Assembly (NCBI GenBank): GCA_016401345.1
Contig: JAEACG010000001.1
Span: forward strand, 992,001 to 1,056,000
DNA length: 64,000 nucleotides
Direction of reading: 5' to 3'
Source of the DNA: Fictibacillus nanhaiensis
Lineage (GTDB): Bacteria; Bacillota; Bacilli; Bacillales; Fictibacillaceae
Positions 1-8,180 of the stretch are shown piece after piece (position 1 is the first letter of the stretch; every line of letters begins with the position of its first letter). The notes under the pieces were generated by a model. That model was not told where the DNA came from. It searched no databases and was given only the letters and a program-made list of their open reading frames with translations. The position numbers and the translations under genes are program-made.

Positions 1-554
1 ACAGGGAAATATCGTTCTTTATCTAAACCAAACGCTTCAGCGATCTCAGCTTTTTCATATCCACCGATCGGATTCGTGTCGTATCCATGTGCACGAGCAA
101 CAAGCATTAATTGCATGGAAACAAGTCCTGCATCGATCAAGTTCATATCTTTAAATTGCTCTGGAGTCATTTGTTCTAACAGTCCACGAATAGCTGGCAC
201 TTGCTGATTTCTAACTTCTTGAGGCATATGCCCTTCGTCTACGGCTTTGTCGTAGATTTTTTCAAGGTAATCCAAGCTGTTGTTATCTGCAAATACAGCA
301 ATTACAGCAGATGATGTTTCTACTTGACGTTGGTTAAACTTAGCTAGAGGTGCTAATGTTTCTTTTCCTTCAGGTGTATCAATTACGACAAAGCGCCAAG
401 GCTGTAAGTTAACAGAAGATGGAGCAAGAGAAGCCTCTGTTAAGATTTCTTTCATCTCTTCTCTAGAGATTTTTACTGATGGGTCGTAGTTGCGAATGGA
501 TCGACGTCCAGTGATAATTTCGTTGAAGTTATTGATTTTAGTTTGTTGCATCAT
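1..554 (-). CDS. ydgI: Nitroreductase family protein, YdgI-like (3' end beyond window)
   Basis: FMN-dependent NAD(P)H nitroreductase/dehydrogenase-fold enzyme. About 184 N-terminal residues are in the window; the family is usually about 200-210 residues, so only the C-terminus is missing. The N-terminal half has the family's R-R-S-I-R FMN phosphate-binding segment and the LAPSSVNLQPWRF stretch, and the later GLVSMQLMLVARAHGYD stretch is typical of B. subtilis YdgI. The start is one of two consecutive ATGs (554 or 551) behind AAAGGAG. It follows the MarR gene by 45 bases, and in B. subtilis ydgI also neighbours a MarR gene (ydgJ), so co-transcription and repression by that regulator are likely. 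The substrate is unknown. Confidence 0.85.
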   Translation of the reverse strand, partial: MMQQTKINNFNEIITGRRSIRNYDPSVKISREEMKEILTEASLAPSSVNLQPWRFVVIDTPEGKETLAPLAKFNQRQVETSSAVIAVFADNNSLDYLEKIYDKAVDEGHMPQEVRNQQVPAIRGLLEQMTPEQFKDMNLIDAGLVSMQLMLVARAHGYDTNPIGGYEKAEIAEAFGLDKERYFP

Positions 555-599
555 ACATTCTCCTTTATGTGTAATAGTCTTGGTTGTGTTTGATTGTGA

Positions 600-1037
600 T
601 TACTCAAAATGTTCAATATTGTGCTGAATACGTGTTAACATCTCAAGCAAAGTTTTTCTTTCTTCAGCAGAAAAATCATGTAATACACCAGAAATAAAAC
701 GTTCCTTTTCTTCCCGGTAATGAATGATTTTCAAACGACCTTCCTCTGATAGAGAAACATACGTAAATCGTTGATCTTTAGGATCTTTCCTGCGGATCAC
801 CATTTCTTTATCTTCGAGTTGTTTCAGATGCCTAGTTACGGCAGCATGATCAATATTCACTTTCTTTTGAAGAGCTCTTTGACTGATCTCTTCCACTTCA
901 TATAATTCATGCAAAAGCTCTAAGCGAGTCTGACTGATCCCTGTACAGCTTTCAAACTTAGGAACCGTTCTGCGATGTATCTCATACAATCGGTTAATAA
1001 TCTTCTCATCATCTATATATGAGTTGGACAACAGCAT
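600..1037 (-). CDS. MarR family transcriptional regulator (YdgJ-like)
   Basis: Winged-helix MarR-type repressor of about 145 residues. The recognition region (LHELYEVEEISQRALQKKV) is followed by the wing (VIRRKDPKDQRFTYVSLSEEG), the hallmark D-x-R-x-x-x-V-x-L-T/S segment of the family. The open frame extends upstream to 1112, but that stretch covers the promoter and operator. The ATG at 1037 (3 bases after AAGGAGG) or the TTG at 1031 (9 bases) is the real start. It is the first gene of an operon with the downstream nitroreductase. Two TTGA-N4-TCAA palindromes sit just below the -10, so autorepression is expected. The inducing ligand is not evident. Confidence 0.88.
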   Translation of the reverse strand: MLLSNSYIDDEKIINRLYEIHRRTVPKFESCTGISQTRLELLHELYEVEEISQRALQKKVNIDHAAVTRHLKQLEDKEMVIRRKDPKDQRFTYVSLSEEGRLKIIHYREEKERFISGVLHDFSAEERKTLLEMLTRIQHNIEHFE

Positions 1038-1054
1038 CCCCCTCCTTCGGATAA

Positions 1055-1112
1055 TTGATAGCTCAATAATTGATACGTCAACTAATATAAAATACTTTAT
1101 TTCAAATGTCAA
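1055..1112 (-). promoter_or_regulatory. SigA promoter with two tandem operator palindromes for the marR-nitroreductase operon
   Basis: On the minus strand TTGACA (1112-1107) and TATATT (1089-1084) are separated by exactly 17 bases. Immediately downstream are two 12-bp inverted repeats of the form TTGA-N4-TCAA, at 1070-1081 and 1055-1066, 15 bp centre to centre. Their position over the transcription start fits repression by the adjacent MarR protein. Confidence 0.75.
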
Positions 1113-1130
1113 ACAGAAGAGTTTCTTATG

Positions 1131-1168
1131 TAAAAAATAAAGAGGCTATCTGCGATAAACAGATAGCC
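1131..1168 (-). terminator. Rho-independent terminator of the spore protein gene
   Basis: A perfect 9-bp stem GGCTATCTG / CAGATAGCC with a 7-base loop, followed on the minus strand by TCTTTATTTTTT. Confidence 0.85.
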
Positions 1169-1189
1169 AAGCCATGATATTAAATTTAA

Positions 1190-1372
1190 TTAGCGCTTTC
1201 CGCCAAGAGCTTGAGCAACTAAACGTTTTGTGATTTCTCCACCTACAGATCCGTTAGCACGAGAAGTTGAATCTGGTCCAAGGTTTACACCGAACTCAGA
1301 AGCGATTTCATACTTCATTTGGTCGATAGCTTGTTGTGCACCTGGTACTACTAATTGGTTTTGGTTAGCCAT
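1190..1372 (-). CDS. Alpha/beta-type small acid-soluble spore protein
   Basis: A 60-residue DNA-binding protein that coats and protects spore DNA. The start is [20 protein letters not shown]. The central [11 protein letters not shown] carries the germination protease (GPR) cleavage site, and the C-terminal [11 protein letters not shown] segment is the second family signature. The ribosome binding site AAGGAGGTGA is excellent. It is monocistronic with its own terminator. A near-consensus forespore promoter lies upstream. There is no doubt about the family; which ssp paralogue it is cannot be told from here. Confidence 0.97.
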   Translation of the reverse strand: MANQNQLVVPGAQQAIDQMKYEIASEFGVNLGPDSTSRANGSVGGEITKRLVAQALGGKR

Positions 1373-1402
1373 GTTATTTTCACCTCCTTGTTGAATTAAG
1401 AT

Positions 1403-1431
1403 TATAATCCCACAATGAATCGTTCTTATGC
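1403..1431 (-). promoter_or_regulatory. Candidate sigma-G/sigma-F promoter of the SASP gene
   Basis: Minus strand GCATA (1431-1427), 17-base spacer, GATTATA (1409-1403). It differs in one base from the CATnnTA -10 of forespore sigma factors and fits the GHATR -35. The location, about 30 bases above the start codon, is right for a spore protein gene. Confidence 0.45.
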
Positions 1432-1605
1432 GCTATAGAAAAAGGTAGTATTTGTTAATAAAAAAATAGGACGATTATTTGAGTATCGTCCTGTGTGAAA
1501 CAAGTGGCAAACCTGTTCTTTGTATAGTTTTAGATTTTCCTTAAAATGAGTAATTATTCCATTTATCTTATAAAATTTTACAGGTATGAATATGGAATAC
1601 AACAA

Positions 1606-2160
1606 TTAAAGATGCGAAACACTATTTGCAAAATATTCATCTTTTATCACACTCATTCGTAACCGATCAACAAACATGCCTCCACGTAAACGGTCTTGTC
1701 TTAGAATGCCTTCTTCTACATAACCTGCGTTTTTATAGGAGGAGATGGCTTTATTATTGTCGATCTCGACTCTAAGCCAGATTTTATTAAGGGAGAGTTC
1801 ATTAAAACCATACTTTAGCATCTTATGCATAGCGGCAATACCATAGCCTTTGCCCCAATAACCTTTATCACCAATGGCTATGCCTAATTCGGCATGTTGA
1901 TTCAATCGATCTATATTTTTCAGATCGACCCATCCAATATGTTCGCCTGTTTCACTAAGTATTGCTTTTTGCTCATAACCGTTGTTCTTAGCGATACACT
2001 GCCTTATCCAATTCCTTGTTTCTTCCATACTAAATGGTGGATATTTGTCAGGCATGTTTAGGTGCTTTGTCACTTCTACGTCCAAACACCATGCATAACG
2101 GTCTTCAGCATCTTCGATCACGAGATCCCTAAGTTGAACTTTTGGAAGTACCTTTTGCAT
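1606..2160 (-). CDS. GNAT family N-acetyltransferase (RimJ/RimL type)
   Basis: 184-residue acetyl-CoA-dependent acetyltransferase. The acetyl-CoA pyrophosphate loop appears as GYWGKGYGIAAMHKML (roughly residues 100-115), and the C-terminal NNKAISSYKNAGYVEEGILR is the usual motif B region of RimJ/RimL-like enzymes. It is the third gene behind the DnaN paralogue and a second GNAT, 8 bases after the latter's stop, so probably the last gene of that operon. The acceptor substrate is unknown. Confidence 0.85.
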   Translation of the reverse strand: MQKVLPKVQLRDLVIEDAEDRYAWCLDVEVTKHLNMPDKYPPFSMEETRNWIRQCIAKNNGYEQKAILSETGEHIGWVDLKNIDRLNQHAELGIAIGDKGYWGKGYGIAAMHKMLKYGFNELSLNKIWLRVEIDNNKAISSYKNAGYVEEGILRQDRLRGGMFVDRLRMSVIKDEYFANSVSHL

Positions 2161-2168
2161 GTTTTCAC

Positions 2169-2576
2169 CTATTTTCTTTGTTTTTTCTTTTGAAAAGATT
2201 GAATGGACTTTGTATAACCTAACTTTTCAAAGAAATGTTCTTTCCCAGGCTGAGCACCTATAAAGAGGGATGTTGGACTATGTTCAAAAGCCAATTCCAT
2301 TAGATGTCTGCCTATCTTCCTGCCTTGATAGTCTGGCCTAACAAGAATTTCAGTGATGGTTCCAAAGAAATAGCCATCAGTGAGAATTCGAACACAGCCA
2401 ACGAGTTCTTTATCATCCCATGCTGTGATGTTCAATGTTTTTTGTATAGCTTCTTTTGTAAACTGTTCATGGTATTCATCTGGCCATACAGCATTCACTA
2501 ACGAGAGGAATTTTGTAACGCACAAATCCTGGTCTAAAACATATGTGATTCGTTTTTCTCCATCTTTGTACTTCAT
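2169..2576 (-). CDS. GNAT family N-acetyltransferase
   Basis: 135 residues. The acetyl-CoA binding motif is VRPDYQGRKIGRHLMELAFE (Q/R-x-x-G-x-G/A), and the fold ends with the FFEKLGYTKS strand-turn. The ATG at 2576 has AAGGAG 8 bases upstream; an in-frame GTG at 2585 would overlap that site and is rejected. It begins 12 bases after the DnaN paralogue's stop codon, with its ribosome binding site in that gap, so the two are co-transcribed. Substrate unknown. Confidence 0.82.
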   Translation of the reverse strand: MKYKDGEKRITYVLDQDLCVTKFLSLVNAVWPDEYHEQFTKEAIQKTLNITAWDDKELVGCVRILTDGYFFGTITEILVRPDYQGRKIGRHLMELAFEHSPTSLFIGAQPGKEHFFEKLGYTKSIQSFQKKKQRK

Positions 2577-2588
2577 GGAACACACTCC

Positions 2589-3716
2589 TTAAAAGGATCT
2601 AACGGGTGAAATGAGATGAAGATAACTTGATGTTTGATGTGTAGATTCAATTACGATTGGTCTCATCGAGCCGTTTAATTTTATGTTGATCTCTTCGTCC
2701 ATAATCGTATGTAAGGCTTCCTTCAAAAAGTGACCATCGATTGAAATCTTAAGATCATCGTCACCTGATAAGTCCTTAATTTCTTGTAATTCTTGAATAC
2801 TCCCCATCTCCGAAGAGCCTGATGAGATGCACAGTTTACGATTTTTAATACTTAACGTAATATTGTTGTTTTTCCATTCACTAGCAAACAAACAGGCGCG
2901 ATCAATTCCTTTTACAAGAATCTCTCTATCTAGAGTCAATACTGTTTTTTGTTCATTCGGAATGAGTTTGGACGTATTCGGATACTGCCCGGAAATTAAT
3001 CTAGAATACAGTGAAATCTCATCTGTTTCAAAAAGGATGTAACCTTCTGCTGAGTACATTTTTACGATACCTGAATAATCACTGATTTGTTTTACAAGTT
3101 CATTCAGGCTGGAGCTTGGAACAATAAACGAGGTCTCTTTCGATACGTGAACTTCGTTTATTCTAGAAGCTAAACGTTGTGAATTAGTGGCAACTGCCGT
3201 TAGCTTATTGTTTGAGAAAGTAAAATGAACACCAGTAAGTACTGGCCTCGTTTCATTTTTAGCTGTTGCAAAAACCGTTTGTTTGATAATCTCTTTTAAT
3301 TCGTTTGCATCCATACCTATTAAGTTTGTTTGATCAATCTCAGGTAACTGTGGATATTCGTCCGCTCTAAACCCATTCAGCTGAGTGAAGATGTCCCCCG
3401 ATCTAACCTTTATCACTTGTGTATCGCTTACTTCGATATGAACGTCTTCAGGTAGCTTGCGAATGAGCTCTGTAAAATATCGCTCTGAAACGACTGCACT
3501 TCCTATTTGTTCAATGCTGATATTTCGGGACGTTATGTCTCTAGAAATAAAACGTTTAATGATAATATCTGAGTTTGTGCCTATGAGCGTTATCCCCTCA
3601 TCCTCTGCTATCACTTTTATGCCGGAAAGAATGGGAACGAGTGATTTTTGAGTAACGGCTCTTCCCACATCAGAAAGAGCTTTACTAAATACTTTTTGAT
3701 CAACCGTAAACTTCAT
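2589..3716 (-). CDS. DNA polymerase III beta subunit (sliding clamp) paralogue
   Basis: 375-residue DnaN-fold protein that aligns with B. subtilis DnaN over its whole length: an N-terminal MKFTVDQKVFSKAL, ETRPVLTGVHF in the middle domain, SRLISGQYP in the third repeat and a C-terminal MRPI...SPVRSF matching the clamp's conserved end. It sits with two acetyltransferases rather than beside dnaA or recF, so it is presumably a second clamp in addition to the housekeeping one (inference). The start at 3716 follows AAGGA about 10 bases away; an upstream in-frame ATG at 3758 lacks a ribosome binding site. Second clamps are known in the B. cereus group; their job is unclear. Confidence 0.9.
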   Translation of the reverse strand: MKFTVDQKVFSKALSDVGRAVTQKSLVPILSGIKVIAEDEGITLIGTNSDIIIKRFISRDITSRNISIEQIGSAVVSERYFTELIRKLPEDVHIEVSDTQVIKVRSGDIFTQLNGFRADEYPQLPEIDQTNLIGMDANELKEIIKQTVFATAKNETRPVLTGVHFTFSNNKLTAVATNSQRLASRINEVHVSKETSFIVPSSSLNELVKQISDYSGIVKMYSAEGYILFETDEISLYSRLISGQYPNTSKLIPNEQKTVLTLDREILVKGIDRACLFASEWKNNNITLSIKNRKLCISSGSSEMGSIQELQEIKDLSGDDDLKISIDGHFLKEALHTIMDEEINIKLNGSMRPIVIESTHQTSSYLHLISPVRSF

Positions 3717-3804
3717 AATTTGATGTATCCTTCCTCGTTTATCTGCTTGGATTTTCATTAATATTCAGATTATTAGTTTAACACAAAATTCCAATTTCTC
3801 AGAT

Positions 3805-3839
3805 TTAAAAAACCCTTTCAGCTCATTGAGCAAAAAGGG
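3805..3839 (-). terminator. Terminator of the AraC-family gene
   Basis: Minus strand stem CCCTTT...AAAGGG with inner GCTCA/TGAGC pairing, followed by TTTTTT. Confidence 0.8.
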
Positions 3840-3850
3840 CCACACACCAT

Positions 3851-4747
3851 TTATTTCACTTTTTCAGCTTTCTTCACGAGCGGGATGTAAATGTCGATCT
3901 GTCTGTTCTCATCTCCATAGCAGCGTTCATCGTAAAGCTCAAACTCTAACTTTCCGTTATGCTCATATCCTGAATCTGGAAACCATTTGGAGAAGATTTC
4001 AACCCATGTTTGCTGGATCGATTGTACGAAGTTCTCCTCTGAAGCTTTAGGTGTTGTAAATACGGCATACTGCATCTCTTGAAAACTTCTATAGGACATT
4101 CCTTCTGGAGCAGGAGTCCCTTTCTCAACTTCCATTCCAATCATATAAACAAACTCACCTGTTGCCGTGTTGTACTCTGTGCATAACCCTAGTTCCTGGT
4201 TCTTGTTTAGAGGGCTTGGAATCTTTTCTCCTAATTTCTTTTGAATATAGTTCTCCCAAAACTTTGGAATATCTACATTATTCTGACCGTCCGTGTTGCG
4301 TGTTTTTAAGTCATACCCAATGATGTGGAAAGCTGGTTTTTTAATGATTTTCATTTCCATGTTCATTCCTCCTGTATAACGGTTCATATTCAGGTAAGCC
4401 CTTTGATGAAGTGAGACTGGATGAACGGATGCATTACGGTACTCTCTCGGCGATCGGCCATACTGTTTTTTAAAAGCTCGGTTAAATGATTCATGATAGT
4501 GAAACCCTAGATCAAAAGCGATATCGATCACTTTATCGTCTGATTGCAATAATCGCTTTGCCGCGTGTGAGAGTCTTCTTTTCCGCACATAATCCATAAC
4601 AGATTCGCCGACTAGAAACTGAAACACTCTATGATAATGAAAAGGTGAGAAGCAAGCGAGCTCTGCAAGCTCCTCTAATGTAATCCGATTCTGCAAATTT
4701 TCTTCAATATAATCGAGTGTCCGCTGAATGCTATCTTCATAATCCAT
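3851..4747 (-). CDS. AraC family regulator with C-terminal GyrI-like effector-binding domain
   Basis: About 298 residues. Residues 1-105 form the two helix-turn-helix motifs of the AraC/XylS family (ITLEELAELACFSPFHYHRVF and VIDIAFDLGFHYHESFNRAFK). After a short linker, residues 130-298 form a GyrI/BmrR-type small-molecule binding domain that ends in IDIYIPLVKK. This architecture is common in Bacillus multidrug-type sensors. Three starts are possible (GTG 4756, ATG 4753, ATG 4747); 4747 gives the best spacing to AGGTGA. It is monocistronic with its own terminator. The ligand and targets are unknown. Confidence 0.9.
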   Translation of the reverse strand: MDYEDSIQRTLDYIEENLQNRITLEELAELACFSPFHYHRVFQFLVGESVMDYVRKRRLSHAAKRLLQSDDKVIDIAFDLGFHYHESFNRAFKKQYGRSPREYRNASVHPVSLHQRAYLNMNRYTGGMNMEMKIIKKPAFHIIGYDLKTRNTDGQNNVDIPKFWENYIQKKLGEKIPSPLNKNQELGLCTEYNTATGEFVYMIGMEVEKGTPAPEGMSYRSFQEMQYAVFTTPKASEENFVQSIQQTWVEIFSKWFPDSGYEHNGKLEFELYDERCYGDENRQIDIYIPLVKKAEKVK

Positions 4748-4864
4748 CTCCATCACCTACCTTACTTCCATCATATACACGAACGTTCATTCGTTCTTAA
4801 CCTTTTTTGCTAAGTTATCGATTTACTTATTCTATATCGACAGGAGCAGTCCTCCTATGAGGGT

Positions 4865-4937
4865 TAATTTCATGAGATTGAGCTTTCAATCCCTGGGTTT
4901 CGGCTCTCAATCCACGAGTCGGTAATCGTCAACATTC
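4865..4937. repeat. Degenerate 21-bp tandem repeat (2-3 units) between metalloprotease and AraC gene
   Basis: GCTTTCAATCC and GCTCTCAATCC recur exactly 21 bases apart (TCAATCC at 4886 and 4907), with a poorer unit on each side. GATTGAG...CTCAATC also forms an inverted repeat here. The minus strand reads as IESxxxx-type heptads. The pattern resembles the clearer 21-bp arrays at 13.3, 26.0 and 34.1 kb, but the unit sequence differs. Confidence 0.5.
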
Positions 4938-4962
4938 GATATTTTCCTTAAGTGTCTTCATC

Positions 4963-4996
4963 AAAAAAAGCTAGAACCACGAACATGGTTCTAGCT
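4963..4996 (-). terminator. Terminator of the metalloprotease gene
   Basis: Perfect 11-bp stem AGCTAGAACCA / TGGTTCTAGCT with a 6-base loop, followed by seven T on the minus strand. Confidence 0.9.
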
Positions 4997-5005
4997 CATC
5001 AAAAT

Positions 5006-6637
5006 TTATTGAATGCCTACTGCATTAAATGCTTGGTTTACTGAAGTAACTGCTTGTGAAGATGCACCATATAGATCTGTTGCAGACTGTACTGCCGCTG
5101 CTCTCGCTTGACTGAAATTTGATGATGACGTTAAGTACACCGTGTTCATACGGTAGAAGATTGCACCTAGTTTGTCTCGTCCGATACCAGTAACTGACAC
5201 GCCATAATGACTGCCACCCTCACTTAATAGATATGCTGCTTTATTGATGATACCACTGTTGATATGAACGCCACCGTTGTCACCTGTTCCGGTATAACGA
5301 ACAGAATAGTGGTCTGGATCTTGGTATTTCGCAGGGTCTGACATCGAGCGAAGTGCATCTCCCGCTACTCCAGGCGTGTACACATCTTCACCAATCTCAA
5401 AGTCAGGATTTTTACCGTTATAGTACTCAACTAATGTACCAAATATATCAGACATCGCTTCGTTCAGTGCACCTGACTCGTTTTGATAGACAAGATCTGA
5501 ACTTGTATCTGTTACTGCATGTGTCAATTCATGAGCAACTACATCAATCCCCCCAGAGAAGGCGATAAAGTTCGTGCCATCACCGTCGCCATATACCATT
5601 TGCGAACCGTTCCAGAAAGCATTATTGTAGTTTTTATTAAAGTGAACAGACGATTTAATCTGTGCTCCTCTATTATCATAAGAATTACGTCCATGTGTAT
5701 TTTTATAGTAATCGTAAGTTAAACCGGCAAAGTAATGAGCATCAACAACGGCTTGATCATATGTGCTGTCGAACACATTATCTGTCCCACTGTATAACGT
5801 TCCTGGCAAGAAGAATTCAGGCAGGAACGTACGGTTTTTCATATCATAAGTGAAGATCCCGTTTCCACGCGTATTGTCTTGCATATAATACTTTCCGCTA
5901 GATAATGTGAGTTTAAGTGTTTTTGAATCACCTAGTACACCTTTTCCTGTTCCGGTCGTGTTCGTTCCTGTTACTTCGTGCATGTCGTTATAACGATTTA
6001 GGATCTCACCTGACTGTGCATCAATAAAATAGTTCCAGTTTCCAGGTTCAGGTGTTAAGTAGTTTAAGTTTACAAGATAAGCAAAGTGCGCTTTGCCGTC
6101 TTTAATTAGCACGATCTTATCCGCTTTTGGCTTCTTCTCATATTGCGGTTTTAGACCAAGTGCAGCAGTAGCAATTCTCACCGCTTTTTTACCACTGATC
6201 TGCTTTGCGTTATTTAACTTTGATTGCTTGTCCATTTCTGGAGCAACTTCACCCGATATTACAGTTAGTTCACCGTTTTTATTAATGTGCGCCACCTGGG
6301 TATAACCCCAGATTGGAACACCGTTGTATTCTTGCTGAAGTCTTAGTACCGTATTTCCATTCGCTTCTTTTGTACTCTCTAAAATAGAGAAGGAATCTTC
6401 TGCTGTTGTATTTCCTAGTTTGAAGATCGATTTATGACTGTTCACATAATTGAATAGTACCTTTTGTGCAGAAGCTTTTGATTTAGAAGATAACTTACCT
6501 GCTAAAAAAGCTGGTGTCCCAGAATCACTGCTTACTTTTACCTTTACTTGCTCTGTGGCAGCCATTGCTGATGGTCCGAACGCACCTGCGATTAATGTTG
6601 CCGCAATCCCCATTGCAACCCACTTCTTCTTTGTCAT
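5006..6637 (-). CDS. Bacillolysin/thermolysin-like neutral metalloprotease, M4 family, secreted
   Basis: 543-residue preproprotein. A Sec signal peptide ([19 protein letters not shown]...AMA, about 1-27) is followed by an FTP/PepSY propeptide (about 40-215) and a mature protease of about 315 residues. The zinc site is complete: HELTH at 369-373 and the third ligand Glu393 in NEAMSD, 24 residues after the first His as in thermolysin. Calcium-binding and substrate-pocket segments ([17 protein letters not shown]) are present. The ATG at 6637 lies 7 bases after GGAGG. It is a single gene with its own terminator. It likely degrades extracellular protein in stationary phase, as other Bacillus neutral proteases do. 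Confidence 0.97.
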   Translation of the reverse strand: MTKKKWVAMGIAATLIAGAFGPSAMAATEQVKVKVSSDSGTPAFLAGKLSSKSKASAQKVLFNYVNSHKSIFKLGNTTAEDSFSILESTKEANGNTVLRLQQEYNGVPIWGYTQVAHINKNGELTVISGEVAPEMDKQSKLNNAKQISGKKAVRIATAALGLKPQYEKKPKADKIVLIKDGKAHFAYLVNLNYLTPEPGNWNYFIDAQSGEILNRYNDMHEVTGTNTTGTGKGVLGDSKTLKLTLSSGKYYMQDNTRGNGIFTYDMKNRTFLPEFFLPGTLYSGTDNVFDSTYDQAVVDAHYFAGLTYDYYKNTHGRNSYDNRGAQIKSSVHFNKNYNNAFWNGSQMVYGDGDGTNFIAFSGGIDVVAHELTHAVTDTSSDLVYQNESGALNEAMSDIFGTLVEYYNGKNPDFEIGEDVYTPGVAGDALRSMSDPAKYQDPDHYSVRYTGTGDNGGVHINSGIINKAAYLLSEGGSHYGVSVTGIGRDKLGAIFYRMNTVYLTSSSNFSQARAAAVQSATDLYGASSQAVTSVNQAFNAVGIQ

Positions 6638-6829
6638 TGTCACGCCTCCAATTTCCTTTTATTTACTTTGTTTGCAACATCATATCACCTCTCGAACTCT
6701 ATTTATATGAATTTTCAGAAAGTTAATTAGTTGTTACTAGAGTAAAAAATAGGAAATAAAATCACAGTGTCTGATGGCATATTTTCTCTATAGTTCTTTT
6801 TTACCTAAAATTTGTTAATAAAAAATACT

Positions 6830-6876
6830 AACTCAAATCAAAGAGAGCTCGCACGTTGATTCAAGTGCTAGCTCTC
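6830..6876 (-). terminator. Probable terminator of the ECF41 operon
   Basis: GAGAGCT-c-GCAC / GTGC-t-AGCTCTC hairpin (one mismatch) at 6843-6876, just below the HAD gene, followed by a moderately T-rich minus-strand tail. Confidence 0.6.
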
Positions 6877-6892
6877 CACATCAATAAAAAGA

Positions 6893-7585
6893 TTAGGCGA
6901 TTGTATAAGATTTAATATCCTCATACTCCAGTAGATCCTGTGGTTTTTTTAGCTTGGGATAACCTGTAATTCTGTCACTGATCATAGGTGGTAAAAACCA
7001 GATTGCTTGAAGAGCTGTCATTCCTGCTTCAGTTGCACCCCGTAATTCGTCAGATCCACCATCACCAATAAAAACAGATTCTTGTGGAGTTACACCAAGC
7101 TTCTCACAAGCCATTTGATAGATTTCTTTTTGCGGTTTTGCAACTCGTGCTTCATAGGAGAAAACCACGTCATCGAAGTAATCAGCTAGCTCACACATTT
7201 CCCATGCGTGAACCTCTTCAGCCGCCGCATTAGAGATCAAACCAAGCTTTAGCCCTTTTGTCCTTAAAGTACGAAGGAGTCCTAACACGTGAGGGTCCAT
7301 CTCTTGAAAAGGAATACGCTTAACTATCAATCTTTCTTCATGAACATGATCAATAGCATCTAGATTGGGTTTTATCCCTTGTGAACGAAGTATATCGCTT
7401 AAAACACTCTGGTGATCCGGAAACGTTCCATTCATTCTTCGCTCTCTTCTAAGGTCCCACTCTATTTTAAATATATTTTTATCTAACCCTAATGATTCGG
7501 TAGAATATGCTGCTTTCTTCTTTCCTTTTTCCCACTCCGTGATCAGCGTTTCATACAAATCGAAAAAAACAGCTTTTATCACCAT
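6893..7585 (-). CDS. HAD superfamily hydrolase
   Basis: 230 residues. Motif I is FDLYETL (nucleophile Asp9; the Tyr in place of the second Asp is normal for haloacid-dehalogenase-like members), motif II is LISNA, motif III Lys is in AKPQKEIY, and motif IV is FIGDGGSDELRGA. The cap is inserted after motif I. The start codon follows AAAGGGAGGG. It is the last gene of the oxidoreductase-ECF41-GNAT-HAD operon, 11 bases after the GNAT stop. It probably acts on a small phosphorylated or halogenated metabolite; nothing here identifies which. Confidence 0.85.
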   Translation of the reverse strand: MVIKAVFFDLYETLITEWEKGKKKAAYSTESLGLDKNIFKIEWDLRRERRMNGTFPDHQSVLSDILRSQGIKPNLDAIDHVHEERLIVKRIPFQEMDPHVLGLLRTLRTKGLKLGLISNAAAEEVHAWEMCELADYFDDVVFSYEARVAKPQKEIYQMACEKLGVTPQESVFIGDGGSDELRGATEAGMTALQAIWFLPPMISDRITGYPKLKKPQDLLEYEDIKSYTIA

Positions 7586-7596
7586 TTACCCTCCCT

Positions 7597-8160
7597 TTAA
7601 AATACTTTTGCATACACACTTGTATCTCGAAGTTTCGTAGTTGATCCAATCTCCAATGCGTCATTACGCAAAATACCTTCCAATGTAAAACCAAGTCGCT
7701 CAGGAATAGCCGCACTTTTATCATTTTGAGTATCACAGCGAATCTCAATTCGACGTGCTTTAAGCTCATTAGCAGCAAACTCGGTAATTCCTTGAACAGC
7801 TTCTGTCATATATCCTTTTCCTGCATAACGAGTATCAATCCAATATCCAATCTCGAACTTTGGGATATCCCAATTGATACGGTGTAATCCTGATGAAGCA
7901 ACCAGGTTTCCGTTTTCTTTTAAAAAAACAAGCAACCGCAGATCTTCTCTGCTTAAAAACTTCAGATGCGCCTCTCGAATATTTACTTCTACGTCTTCGG
8001 CTGTTTGTTCAAAATGGGCGAACGGAAGCCACGGCTTTAACTCGTCCAGTGAAGCATTTATTGCTTCAAACATCACTTTACCGTCTCCAGGTTTTGGCAT
8101 ACGGATAAGTAGTCGATCGGTTGTAAATTCAGTTGGGAAATTCATTAGAATCGGCTTCAT
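7597..8160 (-). CDS. GNAT family N-acetyltransferase (RimJ/RimL-like)
   Basis: 187 residues. The N-terminus FTTDRLLIRMPKPGDG is the usual strand 1 of RimJ/RimL-like enzymes, and IDTRYAGKGYMTEAVQGI is the acetyl-CoA loop. The C-terminal RIEIRCDTQNDKSAAIPERL replaces the common 'N-x-x-S-x-x-v-xEKlGF' with PERLGF. The start has TTGGAGGTG upstream. It lies 20 bases after the ECF41 sigma gene and is part of that operon. The substrate is unknown. Confidence 0.86.
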   Translation of the reverse strand: MKPILMNFPTEFTTDRLLIRMPKPGDGKVMFEAINASLDELKPWLPFAHFEQTAEDVEVNIREAHLKFLSREDLRLLVFLKENGNLVASSGLHRINWDIPKFEIGYWIDTRYAGKGYMTEAVQGITEFAANELKARRIEIRCDTQNDKSAAIPERLGFTLEGILRNDALEIGSTTKLRDTSVYAKVF

Positions 8161-8180
8161 GTTGCACCTCCAAGAATGTT

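Noticed and set aside
3826-4140. Open frames on both strands overlapping the AraC gene
   Set aside because: Shadows of the regulator's own reading frame with no ribosome binding site.
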